Origin: Lachnospiraceae bacterium
GTDB lineage: Bacteria > Bacillota > Clostridia > Lachnospirales > Lachnospiraceae
Reading direction: 5' to 3'
DNA: 64,000 nt
NCBI GenBank assembly: GCA_910574745.1
Contig: CAJTCE010000001.1
Coordinates: 248,001-312,000, forward strand
Of the stretch, positions 25,631 through 34,231 are shown piece after piece. The stretch's first letter is position 1; each line of letters begins with the position of its first letter. Under the pieces are notes generated by a model. That model was not told where the DNA came from. It did no database searches and saw nothing but the letters and a program-made list of their open reading frames with translations. The position numbers were made by a program, and so were the translations under genes.

Positions 25631-27115
25631 TTATTCCCAGTAGCAAATTTTTTTGATAACCGCCTCATGGGTTCTCACTCCGCATGTACCATCCGGATTT
25701 ACTATAGAAGCCCTTGCAAAACGCATCCGCTCTTCCTTTTTTTCGTCTTTCCCATCTTTTATCATTTGAATAAAATCTTCCACCGTCGTTCCCTCGGATA
25801 CAAAATAATGAGAATAGAAATCGCAAAAAACCTGATGTTTCCTGCCCTTACTGTTTCCCCTCAAAAGTAATGCCGGCTTTTCCAAAAAAGTATATTGAAG
25901 AACCAGGGAACTGAAATCGCCAATCATTCCATCTGATGCTGTCAGGCTCTCTCCGGAATCCCCGTTTTCATCTACGATTCCATTTTCTGCCTTCTGTACC
26001 TTCTCATAAATTATCTGATACTCCTCCATCCAATCCTTCTTCATCATTCGCAAAGTCTGAAGCAGTAAAGGATGCGGCCTCCATATGAGCGCAAGAGACT
26101 GATCCGACAGAATCCTGTCTATCACAGTATTTGTCTGAAATATCCAATTATCATCTGACAGCAGATCATTGATGCTGGAACAAAAAAGCAAAACCTTTCG
26201 ATCCTTAATGACCGGCTGCCATTCCTCTTTCCCTTTTCTGCCCAATTCTTTTAACTCGCATATCTTGTCAATTTTGGGGCTTCCGGTAACAAGAATCTTT
26301 TTACCGTCAATCCCGCTGTATTCATAGGCAGTCTTTAATTTGTCGGATTGAAGTACTACATAATCGCTTTGAACCGCCCCCTTTGTTCTGTAGCCGATTC
26401 CCAAAGTTTCAAATTTACTGCAGGCGCTGGCCATATAATAAGGAACATATACCATGACCGCTCCCCATTTTTTAAGATTTTCCATAAAAAATGCAGGATG
26501 AATACAAGTAACTTGATTATATTCATCATAGGGATTGTGAATATATACAATGTCCGGATTTTCCACTTCTATGCTGTAATTATGATAATCCAGAATATGT
26601 ATCTCCTCCGGAAAGCTCCCGCCTTCATAATGCATCCCTTCTAATTTCCCATCTTCCCCTTTGTCATAATAGGGAACGGGAATTACCTGACATTCGCATC
26701 TTTTATCCTTTCCGGCCGCCTTCCATATACTTTCCAGACTGTCCCACATGGAATATTTATAGGGGAAAAATGCAATTTTTATCTGCACGTCCGTCTGCTT
26801 TACATGCCGGCGGATTTCTTCCAGCTTCCTGCCGCAATCAGCGGTCAGAATATCAGCGTCTTTCCCATTTTCCATAGTCTGACTCAACAGATAAAGCAGC
26901 TCGCAATATTCCTCCAAAAGGCAAATAAGCCCTTTATCCGTCTGTTCCCGGGCTTCAACGGCTTTCCCGATTTCCATTGCCGACTCCTGCAATTGTGTAA
27001 GCCACTCAAAAAGCTGTGACTCGTCTCTGTTCTCCCATTGCTGTGAAACAATTCCTTGAACATGTTCCATGAGATCCAGCATTTTCATAATATTATTTTT
27101 CAATAACAGCCTCAT
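25631..27115 (-). CDS. CDP-glycerol glycerophosphotransferase-family protein
   Basis: The start is placed at 27115 (AAGG 6 bases upstream), just after the stop of the nucleotidyltransferase gene; the longer frame from 27142 would overlap it. 494 residues. After a helical N-terminal region, the TagF-like domain has AFFPYKYSMWDSLESIWKAA, YIHNPYDEYNQVTC, VTGSPKIDKI, the His-bearing LIWRPHPLLL and IGDFSSLVLQYTFLEKP, all expected of active CDP-alcohol phosphotransferases that build phosphodiester links. With the cytidylyltransferases in this operon it could transfer a CDP-activated phosphonate or polyol to a glycan. It is paralogous to the C-terminal half of 20710-23238. Confidence 0.75.
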   Translation of the reverse strand: MRLLLKNNIMKMLDLMEHVQGIVSQQWENRDESQLFEWLTQLQESAMEIGKAVEAREQTDKGLICLLEEYCELLYLLSQTMENGKDADILTADCGRKLEEIRRHVKQTDVQIKIAFFPYKYSMWDSLESIWKAAGKDKRCECQVIPVPYYDKGEDGKLEGMHYEGGSFPEEIHILDYHNYSIEVENPDIVYIHNPYDEYNQVTCIHPAFFMENLKKWGAVMVYVPYYMASACSKFETLGIGYRTKGAVQSDYVVLQSDKLKTAYEYSGIDGKKILVTGSPKIDKICELKELGRKGKEEWQPVIKDRKVLLFCSSINDLLSDDNWIFQTNTVIDRILSDQSLALIWRPHPLLLQTLRMMKKDWMEEYQIIYEKVQKAENGIVDENGDSGESLTASDGMIGDFSSLVLQYTFLEKPALLLRGNSKGRKHQVFCDFYSHYFVSEGTTVEDFIQMIKDGKDEKKEERMRFARASIVNPDGTCGVRTHEAVIKKICYWE

Positions 27116-27123
27116 CTGAATCC

Positions 27124-27873
27124 TTACAAATCTCCTTCGCAATCTTCAAAATCTTCTCTGGTGTTACAGTTTACCCAATATTTTAAAGGAACGATTTCTA
27201 TGTTCTCTCTCTTTACCGCATTAAAATATTTTTCAATAAATATAAGATTTGTTCCCTGCCATTCTTCTTCCGGCATTTTCCCTACAATGGTTTCCACTGC
27301 TTGCCTGTCTTTCATTTTCCAGATTTGACCCGAGTTATAAATTCTGGAAAATGGTTCCCTGATCTGAAAAAAGCCATGGGAGGTATCATACTGATATCTT
27401 ATTTCATCTTTATCATTGATATAGATAATAACAGATTTATCAGAACGTATATCCTCACAGTTGACAGTCAGACAGCTTTTCTCCGACTGCTTAATCTTCT
27501 CAAGCTCTTCTCCCAAGACAGCCAGATCGCCTTCCGCAAAAAGAATTTCAGAACAGTTCTCGTCCTGCAGACATGTCCTGATTCCTTTATAAAGACTGTA
27601 ACCCGATCCGTATTGCTTAAAGGAATCATTATAAACCGTTTCTATGGAAAAAGGAAACTCGTCTTCAAATTCCCTGATATAGGCTTGTAAGGCTTCATAT
27701 TGATATCCGCCCACCACAACCGCTTTGTCATATCCCATACACTTTTTCAGCATGGAATACAATAATGTCTTCCTCTTTTCTTCCTGATAAAAGATACATT
27801 TAAGAGAAGGGATTTCTATGTTCTGATTAAACCTTTCCGAACAGCCTGCCACTGTAATAATCACATATCTCAT
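27124..27873 (-). CDS. LicC-like nucleotidyltransferase
   Basis: 249 residues of the sugar/alcohol-phosphate nucleotidyltransferase fold: MRYVIITVAGCSERFNQ replaces the usual Gly-rich loop with a divergent version, followed by KKCMGYDKAVVVGGYQYEAL, SGYSLYKGI (acceptor loop) and LFAEGDLAVL (metal-binding Asp). It lies in the phosphonate operon, between the epimerase and the phosphotransferase. CTP-dependent activation of the phosphonate product before LicD or TagF-type transfer is the likely role, as in PntC-type pathways; the real nucleotide and substrate are not determined by the sequence. Confidence 0.65.
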   Translation of the reverse strand: MRYVIITVAGCSERFNQNIEIPSLKCIFYQEEKRKTLLYSMLKKCMGYDKAVVVGGYQYEALQAYIREFEDEFPFSIETVYNDSFKQYGSGYSLYKGIRTCLQDENCSEILFAEGDLAVLGEELEKIKQSEKSCLTVNCEDIRSDKSVIIYINDKDEIRYQYDTSHGFFQIREPFSRIYNSGQIWKMKDRQAVETIVGKMPEEEWQGTNLIFIEKYFNAVKRENIEIVPLKYWVNCNTREDFEDCEGDL

Positions 27874-27874
27874 G

Positions 27875-28879
27875 CTAATCTTCCTTTTTATCTAAACGAT
27901 ATTTTACACATCTCTCAATTCCTTCACGCAGGGAAACCGCAGGCTGCCACTTTGTCCTTTCACAGAGCTTTTTAGAAGACAGTAATCTTCTTTCAGGATC
28001 TGCAGAACGATATCCTTCAAATTCTATATCATACTTTTCCAGCTTCAGAGCCTTTGCACAAATATCCACCAGCTCCAATATAGATACTTCTTCTTCGGTG
28101 GCAACATTATACACCGTTCCGTCCAGCGTATCTTTTCCGTCAATAACCGCAAGCACCGCCGAACAGCTGTCCTGATTATGCAGAAATGTTCTTTTATTTT
28201 TTCTGGAATTTTCTAAGAGCTTAACCGACTGTTTTTCTATCAGCTCCGTAATAATATGGGGAACAATATGCTTTGCATACAACTCGTTGTCACTGTATAC
28301 ATTTGCAAAACGAAGGGAGCAGCCTTTAATCCGCCCCTTGTCTACTGCATCCTTCATAAAAAATTCCGTCAAAAGCTTTCCTGCGGCATAGCTGGTCCTC
28401 TGACTGTGTTCCGCCGTTGCAAATAATATGTAATCATCTTCCTTAACGCCATTTTCATTCCATGACTGCATGGAATAAACCTCCGAAGTGGAACAGTTAA
28501 TATAAACGTCCGCCCCTACTCTGACTGCCTGCTCCAGAAATTCCTTCATTCCTATTACATTAGTCTGAAAGGTTGCTTCCACATCATAAAAATACTCCGT
28601 ATGAACAACTGCGGCACAGTTTATATAAATTACCCTGTCATAGTTTTCCTTTGCCGCAAGCACCTTCTTCTCCAGCATTTCCATTGTAGGCGCATCATTG
28701 ATATCTCCCTCAAAAAAATCAAGGGAAGGGGAATTTTCAATATCCGCAATGGTATGTCTGGAGGAAGCAAAGAAATTGTCGAATCCGATAACAGTTTCCC
28801 CTCTGGCAATAATCTGACGCGCCAGCTCATTGCCTGTCATTCCCGTCATCCCGCTTATAACATATAATTCCTTCATCAT
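27875..28879 (-). CDS. NAD-dependent epimerase/dehydratase (extended SDR)
   Basis: The start at 28879 has GGAGG 5 bases upstream (the frame's first codon is a TTG inside that region). 334 residues. YVISGMTGMTGNELARQI is a slightly altered SDR glycine motif; INCSTSEVYS and the catalytic YAAGKLLTE (Tyr-x-x-x-Lys) are present, then RFANVYSDNEL and WQPAVSLREGIERCV, typical of nucleotide-sugar epimerases. It presumably makes a nucleotide sugar for the decorated glycan, although a role on a CDP-activated small molecule is possible given the neighbours. Confidence 0.75.
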   Translation of the reverse strand: MMKELYVISGMTGMTGNELARQIIARGETVIGFDNFFASSRHTIADIENSPSLDFFEGDINDAPTMEMLEKKVLAAKENYDRVIYINCAAVVHTEYFYDVEATFQTNVIGMKEFLEQAVRVGADVYINCSTSEVYSMQSWNENGVKEDDYILFATAEHSQRTSYAAGKLLTEFFMKDAVDKGRIKGCSLRFANVYSDNELYAKHIVPHIITELIEKQSVKLLENSRKNKRTFLHNQDSCSAVLAVIDGKDTLDGTVYNVATEEEVSILELVDICAKALKLEKYDIEFEGYRSADPERRLLSSKKLCERTKWQPAVSLREGIERCVKYRLDKKED

Positions 28880-28891
28880 TTCCGCCTCCAA

Positions 28892-30187
28892 TTATTTCAT
28901 TGGTATCAGTGATAATATCTCTTTAATAGACATGCAATCCTGTCCTGATTCATAACAACGCTCATTTTCCAATATAGAACAAGCTACTTTTTTCATTGCC
29001 GGAAAAGCTGCTCTCAGCAAATGATTTGCATAAATAACAATATTGATTCCGTGAGCTTTAAGCTGATCCTCATACACACAGCTATATGAAGTAGGCACTA
29101 CTACTAAAGGTGTTTTAGTGTTTTTACTTCTAAAACGGTCTGCAAACTCAAATATTTCATCAGGAGTGCTTTTTCTGCTGTGTATCATAATTCCGTCTGC
29201 CCCGGCCTCCACATAAGCAAAAGCTCTTTCAAGGGCGTCTTCCATTCCCGCTTCAAGAATCAGACTTTCCACTCTGGCAATCAGCATAAAATTGCTGGAA
29301 ATAACAGATTTTTTTCCCGTTCTTATTTTTCTGCAGAAATTTTCAATGCCATCCTGGTGTTGTTCAACGTCATTCCCCAACAGAGAATTTCTTTTCAGTC
29401 CGATTTTATCCTCGATAATAACCGCCGAAACACCCACACGCTCTAAGGTTTTGATATTATAAGCAAAATGCTCGATAAGTCCTCCCGTATCGGCGTCAAA
29501 AATAATGGGCTTGGATGTTACCTCCATAATATCTTCAAGATTTTGAATCCTGGATGTCAAATCCACCAGTTCAATATCCGGCTTTCCCTTTATGGTGGAA
29601 TCACACAGGCTGGAGAGCCATATTCCGTCAAAGCTCCGACGTTTTCCGTTATTTTCAGAATGTACCTTTTCCACGATCAATGCGCTGAGACCGTCATGGG
29701 CAACCATGATTTTTACCAGCTCTCCCCTATTTAGCAGCTGCCTCAGCTTTTGTCTCCGCTGCTCCGGCATTCCTCTGCTATCCTTCAAATAACTGTTAAA
29801 TAAAGAAAGTCCTTCATTTTCATAATAGGGGATTTCGATAATCTCTCCTCCCCATTCAGCCATGACCCTGGCGGCCCGCTCTTTTACCTCTTTTTGGTAT
29901 CCCTGATTCCAGTTGTCGCCGTGTATGATATAATCCGGTCTGACCTTTTTCAAATTTTCATCATAGAAAATGTCGTTCTGTACAATTACGTGGGATACGC
30001 CTTTTATATTTTCAATGATCTTCATACGCTCGGTCAGGGATATAATGGGGGATGTCTCATATAACGCTACATATTCATCGCTTAAGACTCCTACTGTCAC
30101 TTCTCCGTATTCCGCTGCTTTCTTGATGATATTAATGTGGCCCGTATGGATAATATCCGTAGATAAACACATATATACTTTTTTCAT
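28892..30187 (-). CDS. pepM: Cytidylyltransferase-PEP mutase fusion
   Basis: 431 residues joining two enzymes. Residues 1-130 are a glycerol-3-phosphate-type cytidylyltransferase (HxGH motif in DIIHTGHINIIKKAAEYGE; PDYIIHGDNW). Residues 145-431 are phosphoenolpyruvate phosphomutase: MVAHDGLSALIVEK, PIIFDADTGG and the diagnostic EDKIGLKRNS, plus RVESLILEAG. PEP mutase makes the C-P bond of phosphonopyruvate, so this organism can make a phosphonate. Fusion of PepM to a nucleotidyltransferase is known from bacterial phosphonoglycan and phosphonolipid loci and suggests that the final phosphonate is CMP-activated. AAGGGAA precedes the ATG. Confidence 0.85.
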   Translation of the reverse strand: MKKVYMCLSTDIIHTGHINIIKKAAEYGEVTVGVLSDEYVALYETSPIISLTERMKIIENIKGVSHVIVQNDIFYDENLKKVRPDYIIHGDNWNQGYQKEVKERAARVMAEWGGEIIEIPYYENEGLSLFNSYLKDSRGMPEQRRQKLRQLLNRGELVKIMVAHDGLSALIVEKVHSENNGKRRSFDGIWLSSLCDSTIKGKPDIELVDLTSRIQNLEDIMEVTSKPIIFDADTGGLIEHFAYNIKTLERVGVSAVIIEDKIGLKRNSLLGNDVEQHQDGIENFCRKIRTGKKSVISSNFMLIARVESLILEAGMEDALERAFAYVEAGADGIMIHSRKSTPDEIFEFADRFRSKNTKTPLVVVPTSYSCVYEDQLKAHGINIVIYANHLLRAAFPAMKKVACSILENERCYESGQDCMSIKEILSLIPMK

Positions 30188-30188
30188 T

Positions 30189-30932
30189 TTAAATTCCCTT
30201 TCTTATCCTTTCTTTGTAAAATACGTCTACATCGTCGGTAAATTTCTTTATCTCTGATTCGATATCATATTTTACAGTCAGAAGTTCTACCGATTCATCA
30301 TCTGTATCCCATATGGCAAAATGTGCGTTGGGGTTATGATTCCTTGGTTGTCCTACCGAACCGGGATTAATAAAAACAGTCCTTTTCCTGTATCTTAAGC
30401 TCTTGTCATCACTTTCATAAAAGTATTGATAATCATGCGGAATATGGGAATGACCCGAAAATACATAATCAAATTCCTTATATTGTGAAAAACCTTCCCC
30501 CGCCACAATGCTTTTCCAGAAAAAATCTTCTAAAGAACCATGAACAGCAAGACATCTTTTCCCTTTTATGCAAAAAACTTCCATTCCCTTTTGATTTATA
30601 CCCATTAAATACTCCAAAGAATATTCCGTCAGCCGGGTTCTTGTATACTTTGCGGATGTTTTTCCCCGTTCGCTGGAAAAACGTCCGAAATCTTTATTTA
30701 TTACAGCATGCTCATGATTTCCCCAGATATTAACAACTATTTTCTCTTTTGGAATATTTGATATTCTTTCTATTACTTCATTTGAGTCAGGACCATAATC
30801 GATTAAATCACCCAACAGTATTATACCATCTGTTTCTTTTTGGAAAGCCGCATGTAATACCGAGTCCAAAGCAGCCGCATTACCATGGATATCCGATATA
30901 ATCAGAATCCTTTTCATTTCATCCGGGTTCAT
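30189..30932 (-). CDS. Calcineurin-like metallophosphoesterase
   Basis: 247 residues of the YfcE/PP2A-like calcineurin superfamily: metal ligands in ILIISDIHGNAAALDSV, ILLGDLIDYGPDS, VNIWGNHEHAV, CLAVHGS and VFSGHSHIPH, all in the expected order, with NPGSVGQPRN near the end. It could hydrolyse a phosphomonoester or diester, perhaps a proofreading or recycling step for the CDP-activated intermediates. It is first gene of the phosphonate operon, with AGGAG before the ATG at 30932. Only about 40 bases separate it from the flagellar terminator, and no clear promoter fits there. Confidence 0.8.
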   Translation of the reverse strand: MNPDEMKRILIISDIHGNAAALDSVLHAAFQKETDGIILLGDLIDYGPDSNEVIERISNIPKEKIVVNIWGNHEHAVINKDFGRFSSERGKTSAKYTRTRLTEYSLEYLMGINQKGMEVFCIKGKRCLAVHGSLEDFFWKSIVAGEGFSQYKEFDYVFSGHSHIPHDYQYFYESDDKSLRYRKRTVFINPGSVGQPRNHNPNAHFAIWDTDDESVELLTVKYDIESEIKKFTDDVDVFYKERIRKGI

Positions 30933-30972
30933 AGCATATCTCCTGCAAATTAATTCTTTATTTACTTTTGCT

Positions 30973-31006
30973 AAAAAAATGCCTCTTCTCGTCTTGGAGC
31001 AGAGGC
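30973..31006 (-). terminator. Intrinsic terminator of the late flagellar operon
   Basis: Minus strand: GCCTCT-G-CTC pairs with GAG-A-AGAGGC around a short loop (30981-31006), then seven T (30973-30979). It begins 18 bases after the stop of the chaperone-like gene. The phosphonate operon starts 41 bases further on without an obvious promoter, so partial readthrough may link flagellar and phosphonate expression. Confidence 0.8.
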
Positions 31007-31023
31007 CTTAAAATATTTACCCG

Positions 31024-31497
31024 CTATTTTTTCTTATCCAAAAAAAAGGAGCTTGCATGTTTAAAATTATTGCTGGTCTTATAATAGTCGGATGCAACCT
31101 TGGTGGAAACTCTCTTCTGTACCAGTTCCTTTTTACTTCTTGTCAAAGAAACAGACAGCTTATTTTTGGTTCTTGTTTCAGCAGCAGAAATTCGAGCGCC
31201 CAAATCAACACCATTTTCAATCAGCTTTTGTAATACTACAATTTCTTTTTTATACTTATCCTTTTGCGTCAGCAATTCATCTTTGACACGCTGATATGTA
31301 CTGTCAAAGCCCTCGTCCAGCTTTACCATCTCGTCAAGCAGCGAGGCCTTATCATCAACCAATTTATCAAAACGCTCTACATCCAGTGTTTCTGCTTCCG
31401 CAACGTTCAACTGAATCTTGCTTTTGTCAAGGATTTGCCGTAAAATTCTTTCTTTCTTCTCTAACACCTCTATAAGCAGCTGCAATTCGTTTGTCAC
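31024..31497 (-). CDS. Flagellar chaperone-like helical protein (FliT/FlgN-type)
   Basis: 157 residues, almost entirely helical and charged, starting MTNELQLLIEVLEKKERILRQ, with a basic C-terminal tail ending FFLDKKK. It overlaps fliS by 4 bases and is the last gene of the flaG-fliD-fliS transcript, the usual place of fliT. The N-terminal LLEVLEKKE pattern also resembles FlgN-type export chaperones. It probably escorts FliD or another late substrate; family assignment rests on position and helical character. Confidence 0.55.
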   Translation of the reverse strand: MTNELQLLIEVLEKKERILRQILDKSKIQLNVAEAETLDVERFDKLVDDKASLLDEMVKLDEGFDSTYQRVKDELLTQKDKYKKEIVVLQKLIENGVDLGARISAAETRTKNKLSVSLTRSKKELVQKRVSTKVASDYYKTSNNFKHASSFFLDKKK

Positions 31498-31883
31498 GTT
31501 TCATGCCCCTTTTCAACTGTCTTCATAACGTCTTTCCATGTATCCCGAATCATTCGGCTGTATTCCAATGCACGCTCCAGCTCTGCCACATCTTTTTTCA
31601 TGTTGCCCTGAATCAATGCCTGCATGATACAGTTATATACATTGCGAAAATCCTTTGCTACAGGATATTTATCATTAAGCGTAGCGGATAGATGATCCAC
31701 TATCCGCTCCGCTTTCATAATATTAGTATTTGCCTTTTGAAATTCCTTATTCTCAACGGCCGCAATAGCTATATTCGTAAACTTAATAATCCCCTCATAC
31801 AGCATTAATGTCAATTCCGCAGGCGTTGCGGTTAAAATCTTACTGTCCTGATATTTCGCATATGGGTTTCCAATCATTGCCAT
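31494..31883 (-). CDS. fliS: Flagellar secretion chaperone FliS
   Basis: 129 residues, close to the family's usual length. Typical features: NPYAKYQDSKILTATPAELTLMLYEGIIKF at the N-terminus, helix 2 with NKEFQKANTNIMKAERIV and the conserved LSATLNDKYPVAKDF. FliS binds the C-terminus of flagellin and prevents premature polymerisation before export. GGAGTAAC precedes the ATG. It follows fliD by 57 bases. Confidence 0.93.
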   Translation of the reverse strand: MAMIGNPYAKYQDSKILTATPAELTLMLYEGIIKFTNIAIAAVENKEFQKANTNIMKAERIVDHLSATLNDKYPVAKDFRNVYNCIMQALIQGNMKKDVAELERALEYSRMIRDTWKDVMKTVEKGHET

Positions 31884-31940
31884 TTTTGTTACTCCTTATG
31901 AATTACAGCCATATAGAACCGTTTTGCATTTCATATAACT

Positions 31941-33440
31941 TTATGAAGAAAACAGTGAACTGATTGCATTCTGCTTGGAGGAAAGCTGCGCAAGCGCCGT
32001 CTCCATTGCAGCAAACTTATCATACCACTTATCTTCATAAGCCGTCAATGCCTCTTCCGCTTTTTGTATCTTGGTTTTATATTCCTCTAATTCTTTGTTT
32101 AACTGTATGTCGTTATATGCCTTTTTATAGCTCTTAAAATCCGGTATTCTTTCTAAGGTCTCACTCATGGAACTATATAAATTATTCGCCAATTGTGAGA
32201 AGAAAGACTGAACCGTCTCGGGATCGCTGGCTATCATTGATTTTAAAATGTCCGTGCTCTCAGAAGTACTGGTGTCTTTAGGATCTCCTGCAATATGATA
32301 TGCATGTCTCTCATTTGCATCCGTATTGAAATATCCTAATGTAGCAATACCGAAGCTGGACAGATACATCTCCTTGCCGTCTACTGTAACGCTTCCCATC
32401 ATAGTGGTTGTCATTGCGGAAATAACCGAATTTAAAGAGGAATCCTTTCTGAGCAGAGACTCCTTGATCTTTTTCTCCCATTCCTCAACCTCTGAATCCG
32501 TCAACGCCTCTTTTTCTTCAGAAAGCAACGGCTCGTAGCCTTTTGAAGATTCAGCATTATACAATTTATCCATCTCATTGATCAGGCTGTTGTACTGATT
32601 AAAGAAATCTCTGATAGTATCATAAATACCATCATAATCATCCATAGTGGTAATGCTGAGTTCCTTGAAGGAACCGTCCGCATTTTTATCGGATAAGCCG
32701 GTTGCCGTATATGTGGTTCCGTTAATCTGGAATGTATTGGTGGTGGATTCATATCTCGCACCATTTAAGTACATAACCGCATTTTCGCCTTGAATCTTAA
32801 CAGCGCCGTCAGGATTAGAAGCATCCTCTACCAGTCCTAAAGTTTTTAACAAAGCGTCATCTCCTGTAAAGGAAAAGTCGTTGTCCTTGCCTGTTTCCTT
32901 AGCGCTGATATACAATCTCTGCTGACTTTCGTCAAAGTTAACGTCTACCCCGCCTGCCTTTAACTGGCTTACAAGACCTGACATGGTTGTATCTGCATCA
33001 ATGGTAACTTCCGTATCATTAATTTTAAAGGTAGAGCCTGCTGCAATGCCTAAATCTGTCACTTTGGTGTCAGCCGTTACCTTTCCACCGTCTGCCGTCT
33101 GTAACTTACCGCCTGTAAGATAACCTGCCTTCGCAAGGCTCTGTACCGTGGCAGTCTGCACGCCGTTAACAGACGTTGCCCCTGCAACTACAGATAAGAT
33201 ACCCGTCTGGGAAACTGTTGATTTTTTCTTTACATATGCATTATCAAAACGCAATTTATCAATTGTACTGTTTAAGCTGAGAATCTTTGTATTCAGCGAT
33301 TTCCACGCGTCAACCTTCCAGCTTAATTTGGTCTGTGCCTTTTTCAAATTGTTAAGAGATGTCTTTTTTGCGCTGACCAGCTGGGTAATCATACTCTCTG
33401 TATCCAATCCGGAATTTAATCCTGTTATTCTTATTGCCAT
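31941..33440 (-). CDS. fliD: Flagellar hook-associated protein 2 (filament cap)
   Basis: 499 residues. The N-terminal FliD domain (RITGLNSGLDTESMITQLVSA, about residues 3-100) and the C-terminal domain with IRDFFNQYNSLINEMDKLYN are clear; the last about 60 residues are a coiled coil, as usual for the cap pentamer legs. FliD caps the growing filament. AGGAGGAG precedes the ATG, 12 bases after flaG. Transcribed from the sigma-D promoter at 33949-33975. Confidence 0.93.
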   Translation of the reverse strand: MAIRITGLNSGLDTESMITQLVSAKKTSLNNLKKAQTKLSWKVDAWKSLNTKILSLNSTIDKLRFDNAYVKKKSTVSQTGILSVVAGATSVNGVQTATVQSLAKAGYLTGGKLQTADGGKVTADTKVTDLGIAAGSTFKINDTEVTIDADTTMSGLVSQLKAGGVDVNFDESQQRLYISAKETGKDNDFSFTGDDALLKTLGLVEDASNPDGAVKIQGENAVMYLNGARYESTTNTFQINGTTYTATGLSDKNADGSFKELSITTMDDYDGIYDTIRDFFNQYNSLINEMDKLYNAESSKGYEPLLSEEKEALTDSEVEEWEKKIKESLLRKDSSLNSVISAMTTTMMGSVTVDGKEMYLSSFGIATLGYFNTDANERHAYHIAGDPKDTSTSESTDILKSMIASDPETVQSFFSQLANNLYSSMSETLERIPDFKSYKKAYNDIQLNKELEEYKTKIQKAEEALTAYEDKWYDKFAAMETALAQLSSKQNAISSLFSS

Positions 33441-33451
33441 GAAAACTCCTC

Positions 33452-33871
33452 CTATCTTCTCTCATCTACTAATATTCCAGCCATCTCCCAGACCTTTGCT
33501 ATCATATCAAGGGTTTTTTCCGGGGGCAGCTCTTTAATAACCTCTTTGGACTCTTTGTCGATAATCTTAATGGTCACTCTCTGCGTCGCTTCGTGAATGC
33601 CAAATACCGCTTCCGAATTGGTCATACTCTTATTGAGCTTTTCAACTGCCTGCTTAATCTGTTCGTTGCTGGGCTGCTGATTCTGATATTGGGCCTCGTT
33701 AGAGGTTCCGTCTTTTTTGCCGTCCGCTTTTGCCACAACGACCGTTGTGGGATCCGGAGCAATCTTTTCAACCCGGGGATTCGCTTCCGTGCTTCCCGAA
33801 ACGGGCTGTACAGGCTCAACCTTTGCAGTTGCCTGAACTGTCATAATACTTCCTAATGGTTCAATTGCCAT
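33452..33871 (-). CDS. flaG: FlaG family flagellar protein
   Basis: The start at 33871 is chosen because GGAGGTGGAG precedes it; the frame's earlier ATG overlaps that sequence. 139 residues. A low-complexity N-terminal half is followed by the FlaG domain: KLNKSMTNSEAVFGIHEATQ, VTIKIIDKESKEVIKELPPE and TLDMIAKVWEMAGILVDERR, the family signature. FlaG modulates filament length or stability. First gene of the sigma-D-driven flaG-fliD-fliS unit. Confidence 0.88.
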   Translation of the reverse strand: MAIEPLGSIMTVQATAKVEPVQPVSGSTEANPRVEKIAPDPTTVVVAKADGKKDGTSNEAQYQNQQPSNEQIKQAVEKLNKSMTNSEAVFGIHEATQRVTIKIIDKESKEVIKELPPEKTLDMIAKVWEMAGILVDERR

Positions 33872-33948
33872 ATTCTCCACCTCCATGTGAAAAAATGTTG
33901 TTTGTTACTTTTTGCGATACTCACGCAATTTCTGTTATCTTGTAATGT

Positions 33949-33975
33949 ATATCGGCAAAAAAAGAAAAATGTTTA
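33949..33975 (-). promoter_or_regulatory. Sigma-D (sigma-28) promoter for flaG-fliD-fliS
   Basis: Minus strand TAAA (33972-33975), 15 bases, then GCCGATAT (33949-33956), matching the flagellar sigma factor consensus TAAA-N15-GCCGATAA at 11 of 12 positions. It lies 78 bases before flaG. The -35 box and spacer coincide with the descending arm of the csrA terminator hairpin. Confidence 0.85.
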
Positions 33976-33995
33976 GAAATATCATAAACATTTTT
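33957..33995 (-). terminator. Intrinsic terminator after csrA, overlapping the sigma-D promoter
   Basis: Minus strand: AAAAATGTTTA (33985-33995), a 9-base loop, TAAACATTTTT (33965-33975), then CTTTTTTT. It is a perfect 11-bp stem with a T-run, ending the flgM-to-csrA transcript 20 bases after csrA. The second arm begins with the TAAA -35 element of the flaG promoter. Confidence 0.8.
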
Positions 33996-34014
33996 CCATG
34001 AATTTGCAATGTAT

Positions 34015-34230
34015 TTAAAACAGCTTCTTTAAGGCATCAAGTGATTCAGACGCTGCCGCCTCCTTTGTGGACTCCTGAATCTGTACATATACCTCCTTGC
34101 GGTATATGGGAACTTCCTTAGGTGCAGTGATTCCCAGTTTAACCTGTTCGCCCTTTACCTCAAGGACGGTTATTTCGATGTCATTGTTGACAACAAGGGC
34201 TTCTCCTTTTTTTCTGGATAATGCTAACAT
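34015..34230 (-). CDS. csrA: Translational regulator CsrA
   Basis: 71 residues, the normal size. MLALSRKKGEALVVNNDIEI, VKLGITAPKEVPIYRKEVY is a classical CsrA (beta-beta-beta-beta-beta-alpha) with the RNA-binding LxLxRK start and the R-x-E-V-Y end. In Gram-positive flagellates CsrA represses flagellin mRNA translation and is sequestered by FliW. fliW is directly upstream, 1 base apart. Confidence 0.95.
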   Translation of the reverse strand: MLALSRKKGEALVVNNDIEITVLEVKGEQVKLGITAPKEVPIYRKEVYVQIQESTKEAAASESLDALKKLF

Positions 34231-34231
34231 A

